Assembly: GCA_947165675.1 (NCBI GenBank)
Contig: CAMVBJ010000022.1
Span: 1 to 55,191, forward strand
Reading direction: 5' to 3'
DNA from: an uncultured Prevotellaceae bacterium
GTDB lineage: Bacteria > Bacteroidota > Bacteroidia > Bacteroidales > Muribaculaceae
Length of the DNA stretch: 55,191 nt
In this document: piece after piece, positions 26,875 through 34,883 of the stretch
Layout: each line of letters begins with the position of its first letter
How positions within the stretch are numbered: the stretch's first letter is position 1
Made by a program: the position numbers and the translations under genes
Notes under the pieces: generated by a model
What the model was told of the DNA's origin: nothing
What the model saw: only the letters and a program-made list of their open reading frames with translations
Databases searched by the model: none

Positions 26875-29022
26875 ATGAAAAAGATGCTACTTCTTGTCGC
26901 CCTCACCTTTGTGGCGATGCAAGTGATGGCAGCCGATGTTGATGCATCGACTGCTCGAACGATGGCACAACGCTTCTTGATGAGCCAGGCCAGCAAAAAA
27001 GGCTTCAACGCAGCTGCTCCCTCCATCCAGTGGGTGCATCAGGAACTGAATTCCTCCAATGCCAACAAGGCTGCCTACTATGTCGTCAACACCGATAACG
27101 GTTTTGTTATCGTGGCTGGTGATGACCGTGCCCAGGAGATTCTTGCTTATGGCAATGAGCCCTTGGGCAGCATGAACAACTTACCCGAGAACATGCGCTT
27201 CTGGCTCAGAAACTATAAGGCTCAGATTGAACTCTTGCAATCCCGTCCAGGCATGAAGGTGCAGAAACCCGCGATCAAGGCCGATGTTGTGAGTGTCGAA
27301 CCGATGCTCGAGGCCAAGTGGGACCAAGGTTATCCCTATTACAATCAGTGCCCAATGGACGGTGACCGCCGTGGCTTGACGGGCTGCGCAACCACGTCGC
27401 TGGCTCAGGTGTTCTACAAGTGGCAGTATCCCACCCAGCCCACGCCCGAGGTGCCTGGATATACCACCCGCACTCGTGGTTTCGTGCTTTCTGCCTTGCC
27501 TTCCACCACATTTGACTGGGCTAACATGTTGCCCACTTACAATTACAGCGCCACCGATGTCCAGAGGAATGCCGTGGCATGGCTCATGCGCTACATCGGT
27601 CAGGCCGAGGAGATGGATTACACCAACGAGGGCAGTGAGGCATGGGAAGATGATATCCTCAGGGCTTGCCATCTGTTCGGTTATGTGGATGCCCGTGTCG
27701 AGTACAAGGCCACGCTCAACTTTGACACGCATGGCGAGAACATGATCATCAACGATGCCGACTGGAGTGTGATGCTCCAGGACGAACTCGCCGCTGGCCG
27801 CCCCGTGGTCTATTGCGCTTACAGTTACAGCAACGCCTACAACTCCTTCTATGGTCATGCCTTCAATGTGGACGGCTATGACGCCTCGACTGGCATGTAC
27901 TCCATCAACTGGGGCTGGAGCGGCACCGGCAACGGCTACTTCGCACTGCGCGCCTTCAATAACCAGGGCTACAGCTACAGCCTGGGTGAGCTGATGGTGA
28001 TGGGCATCGAGCCGCCCGCACCCATCGAGGCCTATGACCCCGTGATGCAGCCCGCCAACGAGAACCACGTCACCTTGACCTCGTTCCGTGCCGACTGGAC
28101 CGACGAGACTCCCGTCGAGAACGTCGCCAGCTACACCCTGGAGGTAAATACCGATGACGGCAGCGAGCCCGGTGTGTATGAATTGGTATTCAGCGAGAGC
28201 TTCCCCTATGCTAACTCTAATTCGTCAACACCCATCAAGAAGATGACCAGTGTCGCTTCTAACGCTGGATGGCAGTGCTATAATGCCTATGAGGCCCGCG
28301 GCGGCGTCCGTCTGGGTGGCGGCGGCAGTGTGGGCACGCTCACGACCCCCGCACTCGACATGACCCAGAGCGGTGGCAAGATGACCGTTATGCTCACCAT
28401 GAAACCCTATCAGAGTGCCGATAGCGACGACAGCGACGTACCCGTTACCGTCGCCTGTGGTAACAGCGTCCAGAGTGCTGTCGTGACTGCCGAGCAGATA
28501 TATACCTTTGTCCTGAACTGCGAGGCCAACGCCGAGCAGCAAGTGATCATCACCGGTGGCGATGGCTCCAACACCAAGCGAGTGGTTGTGACTCAAGTGG
28601 ACATCTACAGCGCCACTGCCAGTGCTGCCAAGAGGGTGTTCACCCTTCCCGTCGAGGATGGTGACGAGAATAGCCGTGTAATCACCGGCATTACCAGTAA
28701 GTATTACACCGTCAACAATCTGACTGAGGGCGGTACCTTCAACTACAGGGTAAGGGCCCATTACGTCAATGGTACCCAGAGCGCTTGGAGTAACATGGAG
28801 ACGGTTACGCTGGTGGACAATGGTCCTGCTCCTCATGGCTATGACTTGGGTGACGTGAACCATGATGGTAAAGTGGCAATTAATGATGTCACCTCGTTGA
28901 TTGACTATCTGCTGGGCGGTGAGAATGGTGCATGCGCCATCTGTGCCGATGTTAATGCCAGTGGCGACGTGACCATCTCAGATGTCACAGCCCTGATTGA
29001 CTTGTTGTTGTCGGGCAACTAA
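26875..29022 (+). CDS. C10 cysteine protease, array member 4, short form without Ig-like domain
   Basis: The 715-residue secreted protein has a signal peptide (about 1-20), prodomain, and C10 peptidase with Cys171 (TGCATTSLAQVFYKWQYP), His328 (YGHAFNVDGYD) and an NWGWSG loop. After GIEPPAP it goes directly into the Fn3 domain (YDPVMQPANENHVTLTSFRADW), so the roughly 100-residue Ig-like domain of the other members is missing. The Fn3 insert is a third type (SESFPYANSN, NAGWQCYNAYEARGGVRLGGGG). The dockerin pair at 659-715 has a CAIC motif in the linker (C687, C690) and Ser696 in place of an Asp ligand in the second loop. The start at 26875 places the signal peptide at the N-terminus. Confidence 0.9.
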   Translation: MKKMLLLVALTFVAMQVMAADVDASTARTMAQRFLMSQASKKGFNAAAPSIQWVHQELNSSNANKAAYYVVNTDNGFVIVAGDDRAQEILAYGNEPLGSMNNLPENMRFWLRNYKAQIELLQSRPGMKVQKPAIKADVVSVEPMLEAKWDQGYPYYNQCPMDGDRRGLTGCATTSLAQVFYKWQYPTQPTPEVPGYTTRTRGFVLSALPSTTFDWANMLPTYNYSATDVQRNAVAWLMRYIGQAEEMDYTNEGSEAWEDDILRACHLFGYVDARVEYKATLNFDTHGENMIINDADWSVMLQDELAAGRPVVYCAYSYSNAYNSFYGHAFNVDGYDASTGMYSINWGWSGTGNGYFALRAFNNQGYSYSLGELMVMGIEPPAPIEAYDPVMQPANENHVTLTSFRADWTDETPVENVASYTLEVNTDDGSEPGVYELVFSESFPYANSNSSTPIKKMTSVASNAGWQCYNAYEARGGVRLGGGGSVGTLTTPALDMTQSGGKMTVMLTMKPYQSADSDDSDVPVTVACGNSVQSAVVTAEQIYTFVLNCEANAEQQVIITGGDGSNTKRVVVTQVDIYSATASAAKRVFTLPVEDGDENSRVITGITSKYYTVNNLTEGGTFNYRVRAHYVNGTQSAWSNMETVTLVDNGPAPHGYDLGDVNHDGKVAINDVTSLIDYLLGGENGACAICADVNASGDVTISDVTALIDLLLSGN

Positions 29023-29113
29023 ATCGATAAACACAAGACTTGGCAAGAGCGTGGCAGGAGCAGGGACAACCTTCTTGTCACGCTTTTTGTCCTTGTGGTT
29101 GTCAAGATTGTAT

Positions 29114-29121
29114 TACCTTTG
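29114..29121 (+). promoter_or_regulatory. -7 element for array member 5
   Basis: TACCTTTG, 38 nt before the ATG at 29160. It lies inside an upstream in-frame extension and so supports the later start. Confidence 0.6.
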
Positions 29122-29159
29122 CACCCGATAAGATTAACATAAACTTTAACAGACACTAC

Positions 29160-31526
29160 ATGAAAAAAATCCTTTTCCTTGCCGCCCTCTTGCTGACGGC
29201 AACACAGTTGTGGTCGGCTAATGTCGATGAAACTGAAGCGCTGGCTCAGGCACAACGTTTCCTTATCAACCAGGCCACGAAGGGCCACATGATGGCATCG
29301 GCCCACAGCAGCCTCAAGCTCGCCCGTGTTGAAAAAAATTCTACATCCACAGCACCAGTCTATTACATTTTCAATAGCGACGGCGCGTTTGTCATCGTCT
29401 CGGGCGAAGACCGTGGTCAGCAGATTCTCGCCCACGGTGACCAAGCTCTTGACGTGAACAACATGCCCGCCAACATGCGCTACTGGCTCTCGCTCTACAA
29501 GGACCAGATAGAGTACCTGCAGGCTCATCCTGATTTGAAAGTGAATGCCCCGAAGCGTGCAGGACAGTCGGTCTCCCCGATGCTGTCAGCCAACTGGAGC
29601 CAAGCTGCCCCTTACTGGAACGAGTGTCCCGTCTTCGGTAGCGACACGTGCTACACGGGTTGTCCTGCCACCTCGCTCTCGATGGTCTTCCACTACTGGA
29701 AGTACCCCAAGCAGCAGACACCCGCTGCTCCGTCCTACACGATGCCCACCTATGCCACCGTATTGCCCGAGTTGCCGCCTACGACTTTTGACTGGGCCAA
29801 TATGCTCAACAACTATGTTGAAGGTGAATATAATGAGCAGCAGGCTGCTGCCGTTGCCCACCTGATGCGCTACATCGGTCAAGTCGAGGAGATGGACTAC
29901 ACCATCAGTGGTAGTGGTGCCTATGGCAATGATATCCTGCGCGCGGTCAAGTTCTTTGAGTACGACCAGAATGCCCAGTTGCTTTTCAAGACCGATGACC
30001 TGGGCTATGCCAATTACAGCGATGCCCAGTGGGCCGTTCTCATGCAGACCGAGCTCACGGCAGGCCGTCCTATCGTCTATTGTGCCTATGACAACATGAC
30101 AGGTTCGGGCCATGCCTTCAATATTGATGGCTATGATGCCACTGACGACACCTACCACATCAACTGGGGATGGAATGGCAGGGGAAACGGCTACTTTGCC
30201 ATCAATGCGTTTACCTATAATGACTACACCTTCGGTACCGGCCAGCAGATGGTGATCGGCATCCAGCCGCCCGAGGGTTATCAGAACCCCCGTCTGCAGG
30301 CCTATCCTGGCGACCTTGACATGATGGCTTATTTGGGCAAGCCTTCTTCAGCCACCATCAGTCTCAAAGGAACCAATCTGACGGGTGATGTGACCTTGAC
30401 GCTCAATGATGATAACGGTGTGTTTGCCATCGATGTCACGACAATAGAAATGGATGCTGCCGAGGCTGGTCTGGATATCACAGTAACCTATTCACCGAAA
30501 ACGGTTGGCAATGATATTGCCACTATCGTTTGTACCAGCGATGGGGCCGACCCCATGACCATTACTATCCACGGCTCTACACCGCTTGAGATCTATCAGC
30601 CCGTGATGTTGCCCGCCGATGAGAGTAACATCTCGTTGACTTCCTTCGGTGCTGACTGGACCGACGAAACGCCTGCTCAGAACGTGACTGACTATACCCT
30701 CGAGGTTTATGCTAAGCCTGATTATATCCTTCTTGAGGAAGCCGACTTCAGCGATCTGCCCAAGGAAACGCCCACCAACCAGGCTTCTCATGCCACCGAT
30801 TATCTGCCTGAGGGCTGGGGCTTCACTGGCTCGGAGTTCAACCTGGAGGGCGGTTGCATCATGCCTCGCCGCAACAGTGTTATCACCACCGATGCGCTCC
30901 ACCTCAAGGGTTATGACAAGGTGACTGTCGAGGTGACCGCCCGCAGCTATGGCTCCTGGGGCGACCCTTCAGAACTGACCATCTCGACCAGCATGGCCAG
31001 TGAGACCATCGAATTGCCGTTCTCCTATGCCTCCACAGCTGTTGTTCTGGATTGTGCCGAGGGTGACCAGATTAAGTTCAAGGCTGGCTACTATCCGATG
31101 ATTCAGGCCATCAAGATCTATGCTGGCGATGCCACGGGAACAGCTACACTCAAGGCTACCGAGAGCGGTGATGCCGATTATCGCTTGATCACGGGTATTA
31201 CTGACAAGCATTACACGGTCAACGGCCTTGGATCAGGCGGCACTTACTTCTATCACGTCAAGGCTCATTACATTGATGGCACTGAGAGCGATTGGAGCAA
31301 TGACCAGATTGTGACTCTTGTCGAGGGTGCTGGACATGGTTATCAAGCAGGTGATGTCAATCACGATGGCACAGTGAGCATCAGTGACGTGACGGCGCTG
31401 ATCGATTACCTGTTGAGCAGTGGTAGTGGCGCATGCGCTATCTGTGGCGACGTCAATGGAGATGACAGTGTGACGATTGCCGATGTGACATCCCTCATCG
31501 ACCTACTGCTGTCAAGCAATCGATAG
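29160..31526 (+). CDS. C10 cysteine protease, array member 5, with dockerin pair
   Basis: The 788-residue secreted protein has a signal peptide (MKKILFLAALLLTATQLWSA), prodomain (YYIFNSDGAFVIVSGEDRGQ), and C10 peptidase with Cys168 (TGCPATSLSMVFHYWKYP), His318 (SGHAFNIDGYD) and an NWGWNG loop. An Ig-like domain (about 380-480) and split Fn3 follow; the insert (EADFSDLP, YLPEGWGFTGSEFNLEGG) is the same type as in members 1, 2 and 6. The dockerin pair at 731-788 has a CAIC linker motif (C759, C762) and complete calcium ligands. The ATG at 29160 is chosen because the longer frame would add 40 non-signal residues and contains the promoter. Confidence 0.9.
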   Translation: MKKILFLAALLLTATQLWSANVDETEALAQAQRFLINQATKGHMMASAHSSLKLARVEKNSTSTAPVYYIFNSDGAFVIVSGEDRGQQILAHGDQALDVNNMPANMRYWLSLYKDQIEYLQAHPDLKVNAPKRAGQSVSPMLSANWSQAAPYWNECPVFGSDTCYTGCPATSLSMVFHYWKYPKQQTPAAPSYTMPTYATVLPELPPTTFDWANMLNNYVEGEYNEQQAAAVAHLMRYIGQVEEMDYTISGSGAYGNDILRAVKFFEYDQNAQLLFKTDDLGYANYSDAQWAVLMQTELTAGRPIVYCAYDNMTGSGHAFNIDGYDATDDTYHINWGWNGRGNGYFAINAFTYNDYTFGTGQQMVIGIQPPEGYQNPRLQAYPGDLDMMAYLGKPSSATISLKGTNLTGDVTLTLNDDNGVFAIDVTTIEMDAAEAGLDITVTYSPKTVGNDIATIVCTSDGADPMTITIHGSTPLEIYQPVMLPADESNISLTSFGADWTDETPAQNVTDYTLEVYAKPDYILLEEADFSDLPKETPTNQASHATDYLPEGWGFTGSEFNLEGGCIMPRRNSVITTDALHLKGYDKVTVEVTARSYGSWGDPSELTISTSMASETIELPFSYASTAVVLDCAEGDQIKFKAGYYPMIQAIKIYAGDATGTATLKATESGDADYRLITGITDKHYTVNGLGSGGTYFYHVKAHYIDGTESDWSNDQIVTLVEGAGHGYQAGDVNHDGTVSISDVTALIDYLLSSGSGACAICGDVNGDDSVTIADVTSLIDLLLSSNR

Positions 31527-31550
31527 AAGGGCCGTTATCAAGTATTGACT

Positions 31551-31585
31551 CATGGGGCATGGAAAATCGGTTTCCATGCCCCATG
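31551..31585. repeat. 15-bp perfect inverted repeat after array member 5
   Basis: CATGGGGCATGGAAA at 31551-31565 is the exact reverse complement of 31571-31585, with a 5-nt loop. No T-tract follows on the plus strand, so it is either an atypical terminator or an mRNA-stabilising hairpin. The rest of the 281-nt gap holds only the promoter at 31690. Confidence 0.75.
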
Positions 31586-31689
31586 ATATGTTGTTGCTGC
31601 ACTTGTGGCTTTGTTGTTGCTGTGGTGGCAAAACGACTGATTAATCACGATTTTATTGCAAAAATGTTGCTGATAATCTGTTTTTAACG

Positions 31690-31697
31690 TATATTTG
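31690..31697 (+). promoter_or_regulatory. -7 element for array member 6
   Basis: TATATTTG with TTGC at 31667-31670, exactly 19 nt upstream. The leader is about 110 nt and AT-rich. Confidence 0.62.
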
Positions 31698-31808
31698 CCA
31701 ATCATTTGACGTTGTGGCATTGTGCCATGACGTTGATAATCAACATCACCTACCTGAAGCATGAAACTTAACAACTTATTAATCAATATATTATTTAATT
31801 TATAATTT

Positions 31809-34229
31809 ATGAGAAGAATCTTACTGTGTGCCGCAGTCTTGTTTGCGGCAATTCAACTTTCGGCTTCTCCTGTCGATGTGAGGACAGCTCAGGCCGAAGC
31901 CCAGAATTTTGTACAGCAGAAGCTGTATGGTGGTAAACTACGTGCTCCCATCTCGGGTGAAATGAAACTTGCTCATGCCGAGATGAACTCCAAGATGCTG
32001 GATCGTGCTGTGTATTATATCTTCAATTCCAGCAATGGCTATGTGATTGTATCGGGTGATGACCGTGCCGAGCGCATCCTGGGCTATGGTGACCGCCCTC
32101 TGGACATCAACACGATTCCCTGTAACATGAAGGCATGGCTGGCTACCTACAAGGAGCAGATTGAGTACCTCCAGGCTCATGAGGGCATGAGGGTAGAGAC
32201 CCCGTCAATGATGGCTCCATCGCTGCGCATCGCCAGCGTTGAACCGTTGCTGACAGCCCTTTGGGACCAGGAAGCTCCCTATTGGAACCAGTGCGTCATT
32301 AGTGGAAACCAGTGCCTGACGGGTTGCCCTGCAACCTCGGCAGCAATGGTGTTCCATTACTGGAAGTATCCCGACTTTGAGACTCCCCAGGTGCCTGGTT
32401 ACAGGTGCACGTTGAGCACTTCGTCATGGGGTGGCTCGACCTATGTCAACGTCGCTGCTTTGCCTCCTGTGACCTTTGACTGGGATAATATGCTGGACCG
32501 TTATACCAGTGGTTATAATACGGCTCAAGCCAATGCCGTCGCTACCCTGATGCGCTATGTAGGCCAGGCCGAACGCATGGAATATGGTACCAGCGCTGCT
32601 GGCGGTAGCGGTGTTAATGCTGATAGCGTTTCCCTGATCGCCGATGCGTTCAAGTTCTTCGGCTATGATGAGGAGACCGTGCGCGTCGTCAAGAAGACCA
32701 GTTCTTACTCTGGTGGTACGACTCTCTATACCGATGCCGAGTGGGCTCAATTGATCCAGACCGAGCTTGCTGAGGAACGTCCCATCGTCTTCTGTGCTAT
32801 CGCTGGTGGTTTCTTTGGCGGTGGCCACGCCTTCAACGTTGATGGCTATGATGCTACTACCAACAAGTATCACATCAACTTCGGCTGGAGTGGTGATTCC
32901 AACAACTTCTATGCGCTCAACGCATTCAATGGTGGTGGTTCGGTGTTCAACCAGTATCAGCAGATGGTAATCGGCATTCAGCCTCCCATCAAGGCTCCGC
33001 GCCTCAAGAGTGACAAGAGCGAGTTGTCGATGGAGTGCTTTAAGAACAATACCGCAACTTCAAGGTTCACCCTCACTGGCCGCAACCTGGAGGGCAATGT
33101 GACCGTGACATTGAACGACGAGAACAATGTTTTCAGCATCGACAAGAACAGCATTGCTCCCGATGCTGACGGCAGGGTTGCCCAGGCCATCAACGTGACC
33201 TATGCCCCCAAGGCTGAAGGCGAATATACCGCAACTGTAACCGTTAACACTCCTGGTGTTGATCCCTTTGTAGTTACCCTGCATGGCTCGTCCGACTATG
33301 AGCTGTATCGTCCTGTCCTGCTGCCCCCAGCCGAGGAGGCTGTTACTGCTACCTCTTTCCGTGCTGACTGGACTGACAATACTCCTGCCGAGAATGTGAC
33401 CAGCTACACACTCGAGGTGAAAGTGAAGCCCGATGTGAACCTGCTCACCGAGGCCGACTGGAGCAACGTCCCCAGTGAGAGCACCAACCATGCTTCGGAT
33501 GCTGCTAACTATATGCCCGAGGGTTGGACCTTCACGGGTAACAACCTGTACCTGGACGGTGGTTTCCTCTCACCAGGCCGCAATGCTGTGATCAAGGTGA
33601 ACTGTGACATGGCAGGCTACAACAAGGTGAGCGTAATTATCAATGCCAAGGCTTATACCAAGGGCGCCAACACCACGATTGACGTGGCTACCGACATGGA
33701 GTCTGAAACTGTGGTTCTGGCCAAGGAACTTGACACTTATCTTGTCGTTCTTGAGGTGGGTGACAACGGATATGTTCAGTTTACCTCGGGCTATTATCCT
33801 GAAATCCAGTCCATCAAGATTTACGGTGGTGAGATTACCGATCCAGAGCCCTTTGCCTTCAACGCAGCCCATGAGACTGGTGACACCGAGTATCGTCTCA
33901 TCGAGGGTATTACCCCCGACAAGTTCTACACCGTCAATGGCTTGATTCCCGGTACTGCTTATCTGTATCGCGTGAAGGCTTACTATGTGAACAACACCGA
34001 GAGCTCTTGGACTGGCTCTAAGGAGGTTATCCTCAAGCAGGGTGAAGTCATCCGCGGTGATGTGGATGGAGATGGCAAGGTGAGCATCGACGATGTTACC
34101 GTGCTTATCGACATGCTGCTCGGTGGCACTGGCGCTGGCAATGTTGCCGCCGACTGTGACCTGGATGGCAAGGTGAACATCGATGACGTGACAGTCCTTA
34201 TCGACCGCCTCTTGAGTGGCGCTTGGTAA
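31809..34229 (+). CDS. C10 cysteine protease, array member 6, with dockerin pair
   Basis: The 806-residue secreted protein has a signal peptide (MRRILLCAAVLFAAIQLSA), prodomain (YYIFNSSNGYVIVSGDDRAE), and C10 peptidase with Cys173 (TGCPATSAAMVFHYWKYP), His340 (GGHAFNVDGYD) and an NFGWSG loop. The region between the catalytic Cys and His is longer than in the other copies (extra SSWGGSTYVN and VNADSVSLIADA segments). An Ig-like domain and split Fn3 follow, with an insert of the EADWS/PEGWTFTG type. The dockerin pair at 750-806 (GDVDGDGKVSIDDVTVLID, CDLDGKVNIDDVTVLID) is the most divergent of the array and ends in SGAW, not the usual SGN or AGN. Confidence 0.9.
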   Translation: MRRILLCAAVLFAAIQLSASPVDVRTAQAEAQNFVQQKLYGGKLRAPISGEMKLAHAEMNSKMLDRAVYYIFNSSNGYVIVSGDDRAERILGYGDRPLDINTIPCNMKAWLATYKEQIEYLQAHEGMRVETPSMMAPSLRIASVEPLLTALWDQEAPYWNQCVISGNQCLTGCPATSAAMVFHYWKYPDFETPQVPGYRCTLSTSSWGGSTYVNVAALPPVTFDWDNMLDRYTSGYNTAQANAVATLMRYVGQAERMEYGTSAAGGSGVNADSVSLIADAFKFFGYDEETVRVVKKTSSYSGGTTLYTDAEWAQLIQTELAEERPIVFCAIAGGFFGGGHAFNVDGYDATTNKYHINFGWSGDSNNFYALNAFNGGGSVFNQYQQMVIGIQPPIKAPRLKSDKSELSMECFKNNTATSRFTLTGRNLEGNVTVTLNDENNVFSIDKNSIAPDADGRVAQAINVTYAPKAEGEYTATVTVNTPGVDPFVVTLHGSSDYELYRPVLLPPAEEAVTATSFRADWTDNTPAENVTSYTLEVKVKPDVNLLTEADWSNVPSESTNHASDAANYMPEGWTFTGNNLYLDGGFLSPGRNAVIKVNCDMAGYNKVSVIINAKAYTKGANTTIDVATDMESETVVLAKELDTYLVVLEVGDNGYVQFTSGYYPEIQSIKIYGGEITDPEPFAFNAAHETGDTEYRLIEGITPDKFYTVNGLIPGTAYLYRVKAYYVNNTESSWTGSKEVILKQGEVIRGDVDGDGKVSIDDVTVLIDMLLGGTGAGNVAADCDLDGKVNIDDVTVLIDRLLSGAW

Positions 34230-34254
34230 GCCTGTCGCACCGTGATATGACATT

Positions 34255-34288
34255 GAAAGGGTCGTTCCTCCTCGAGGGCGACCCTTTC
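34255..34288 (+). terminator. Hairpin terminator at the end of the protease array
   Basis: GAAAGGGTCG at 34255-34264 pairs perfectly with CGACCCTTTC at 34279-34288, followed by a modestly T-rich TGATTCTCT. Confidence 0.7.
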
Positions 34289-34395
34289 TGATTCTCTCAG
34301 TGAGCTATCATTGCATTAATTCTTGTTAAAGATCGTGGTGGGTCATGTTACTTTTACTTGTCTAAACAGTCAAAATGAAAAAAATGAGAAAAAAG

Positions 34396-34426
34396 TTTGA
34401 CTTATTGGCAGAAAGTATTAATTTTG
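34396..34426 (+). promoter_or_regulatory. Full promoter for the small sorting-domain-like protein
   Basis: TTTG at 34396-34399 and TAATTTTG at 34419-34426 are 19 nt apart. The leader is about 20 nt. Confidence 0.78.
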
Positions 34427-34449
34427 CAGATTGAAACCGAACGAATTGC

Positions 34450-34761
34450 ATGATGAGACGTTTGCTTTACATATTAGTGGGTCTGTTGGCGATGGGTGGC
34501 ATGCAAGCCATTCCAGTGCCCGACAACTTCTTGCCACAGCGTGTCGAGACCACTACGGGTCCTGTTGCTCAGGGAGCAGAAGGACGCATCGTCTTCATCG
34601 CGGGCAATAGTGACGCCACTTTTAATGTATATTCGATTACTGGTCAGCTCGTCAAGGTAGTCCGCGTGAGTGCTGAGATGCGCACTGCAGTGGATTTCCC
34701 CAAGGGTTTCTATATCGTCAAGTGTGGCAACCAGTGGTCGCGCAAGGTTGTGGTGCGCTGA
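34450..34761 (+). CDS. 103-residue secreted protein resembling a free T9SS sorting domain
   Basis: The product has a signal peptide (MMRRLLYILVGLLAMGGMQA) and, after a short linker, a segment (about 47-103) that looks like the C-terminal sorting domain of type IX secretion substrates: FNVYSITGQLVKVVRV, then FPKGFYIVKCGNQWSRKVVVR. That is the expected pattern of a beta-rich domain ending in KGxYIVK and KVVV. In known substrates this domain follows a large cargo; here there is essentially none. It has its own promoter and terminator directly after the protease array. It may be a decoy, an adaptor or a remnant of a larger substrate. The domain assignment is from pattern only. Confidence 0.75.
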   Translation: MMRRLLYILVGLLAMGGMQAIPVPDNFLPQRVETTTGPVAQGAEGRIVFIAGNSDATFNVYSITGQLVKVVRVSAEMRTAVDFPKGFYIVKCGNQWSRKVVVR

Positions 34762-34812
34762 TGGCACTGCTGGTGAAACATCTTGCAGCGGTTTGAAATG
34801 AATGAGTTAAAT

Positions 34813-34847
34813 GGGCGTGACTGTGTCACGTCCGTTATTGTTTTTTT
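34813..34847 (+). terminator. Terminator after the small sorting-domain-like gene
   Basis: GGGCGTGAC at 34813-34821 pairs with GTCACGTCC at 34825-34833 (one G-U), followed by GTTATTGTTTTTTT. Confidence 0.85.
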
Positions 34848-34883
34848 GAAAAAGAACTGAAACCTCTATACTACTGGGAAATC

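Noticed and set aside
19034-34229. Array as a recently inserted mobile island
   Set aside because: No transposase, integrase, tRNA or flanking repeats are seen and base composition resembles the surroundings, so tandem duplication is the simpler reading.
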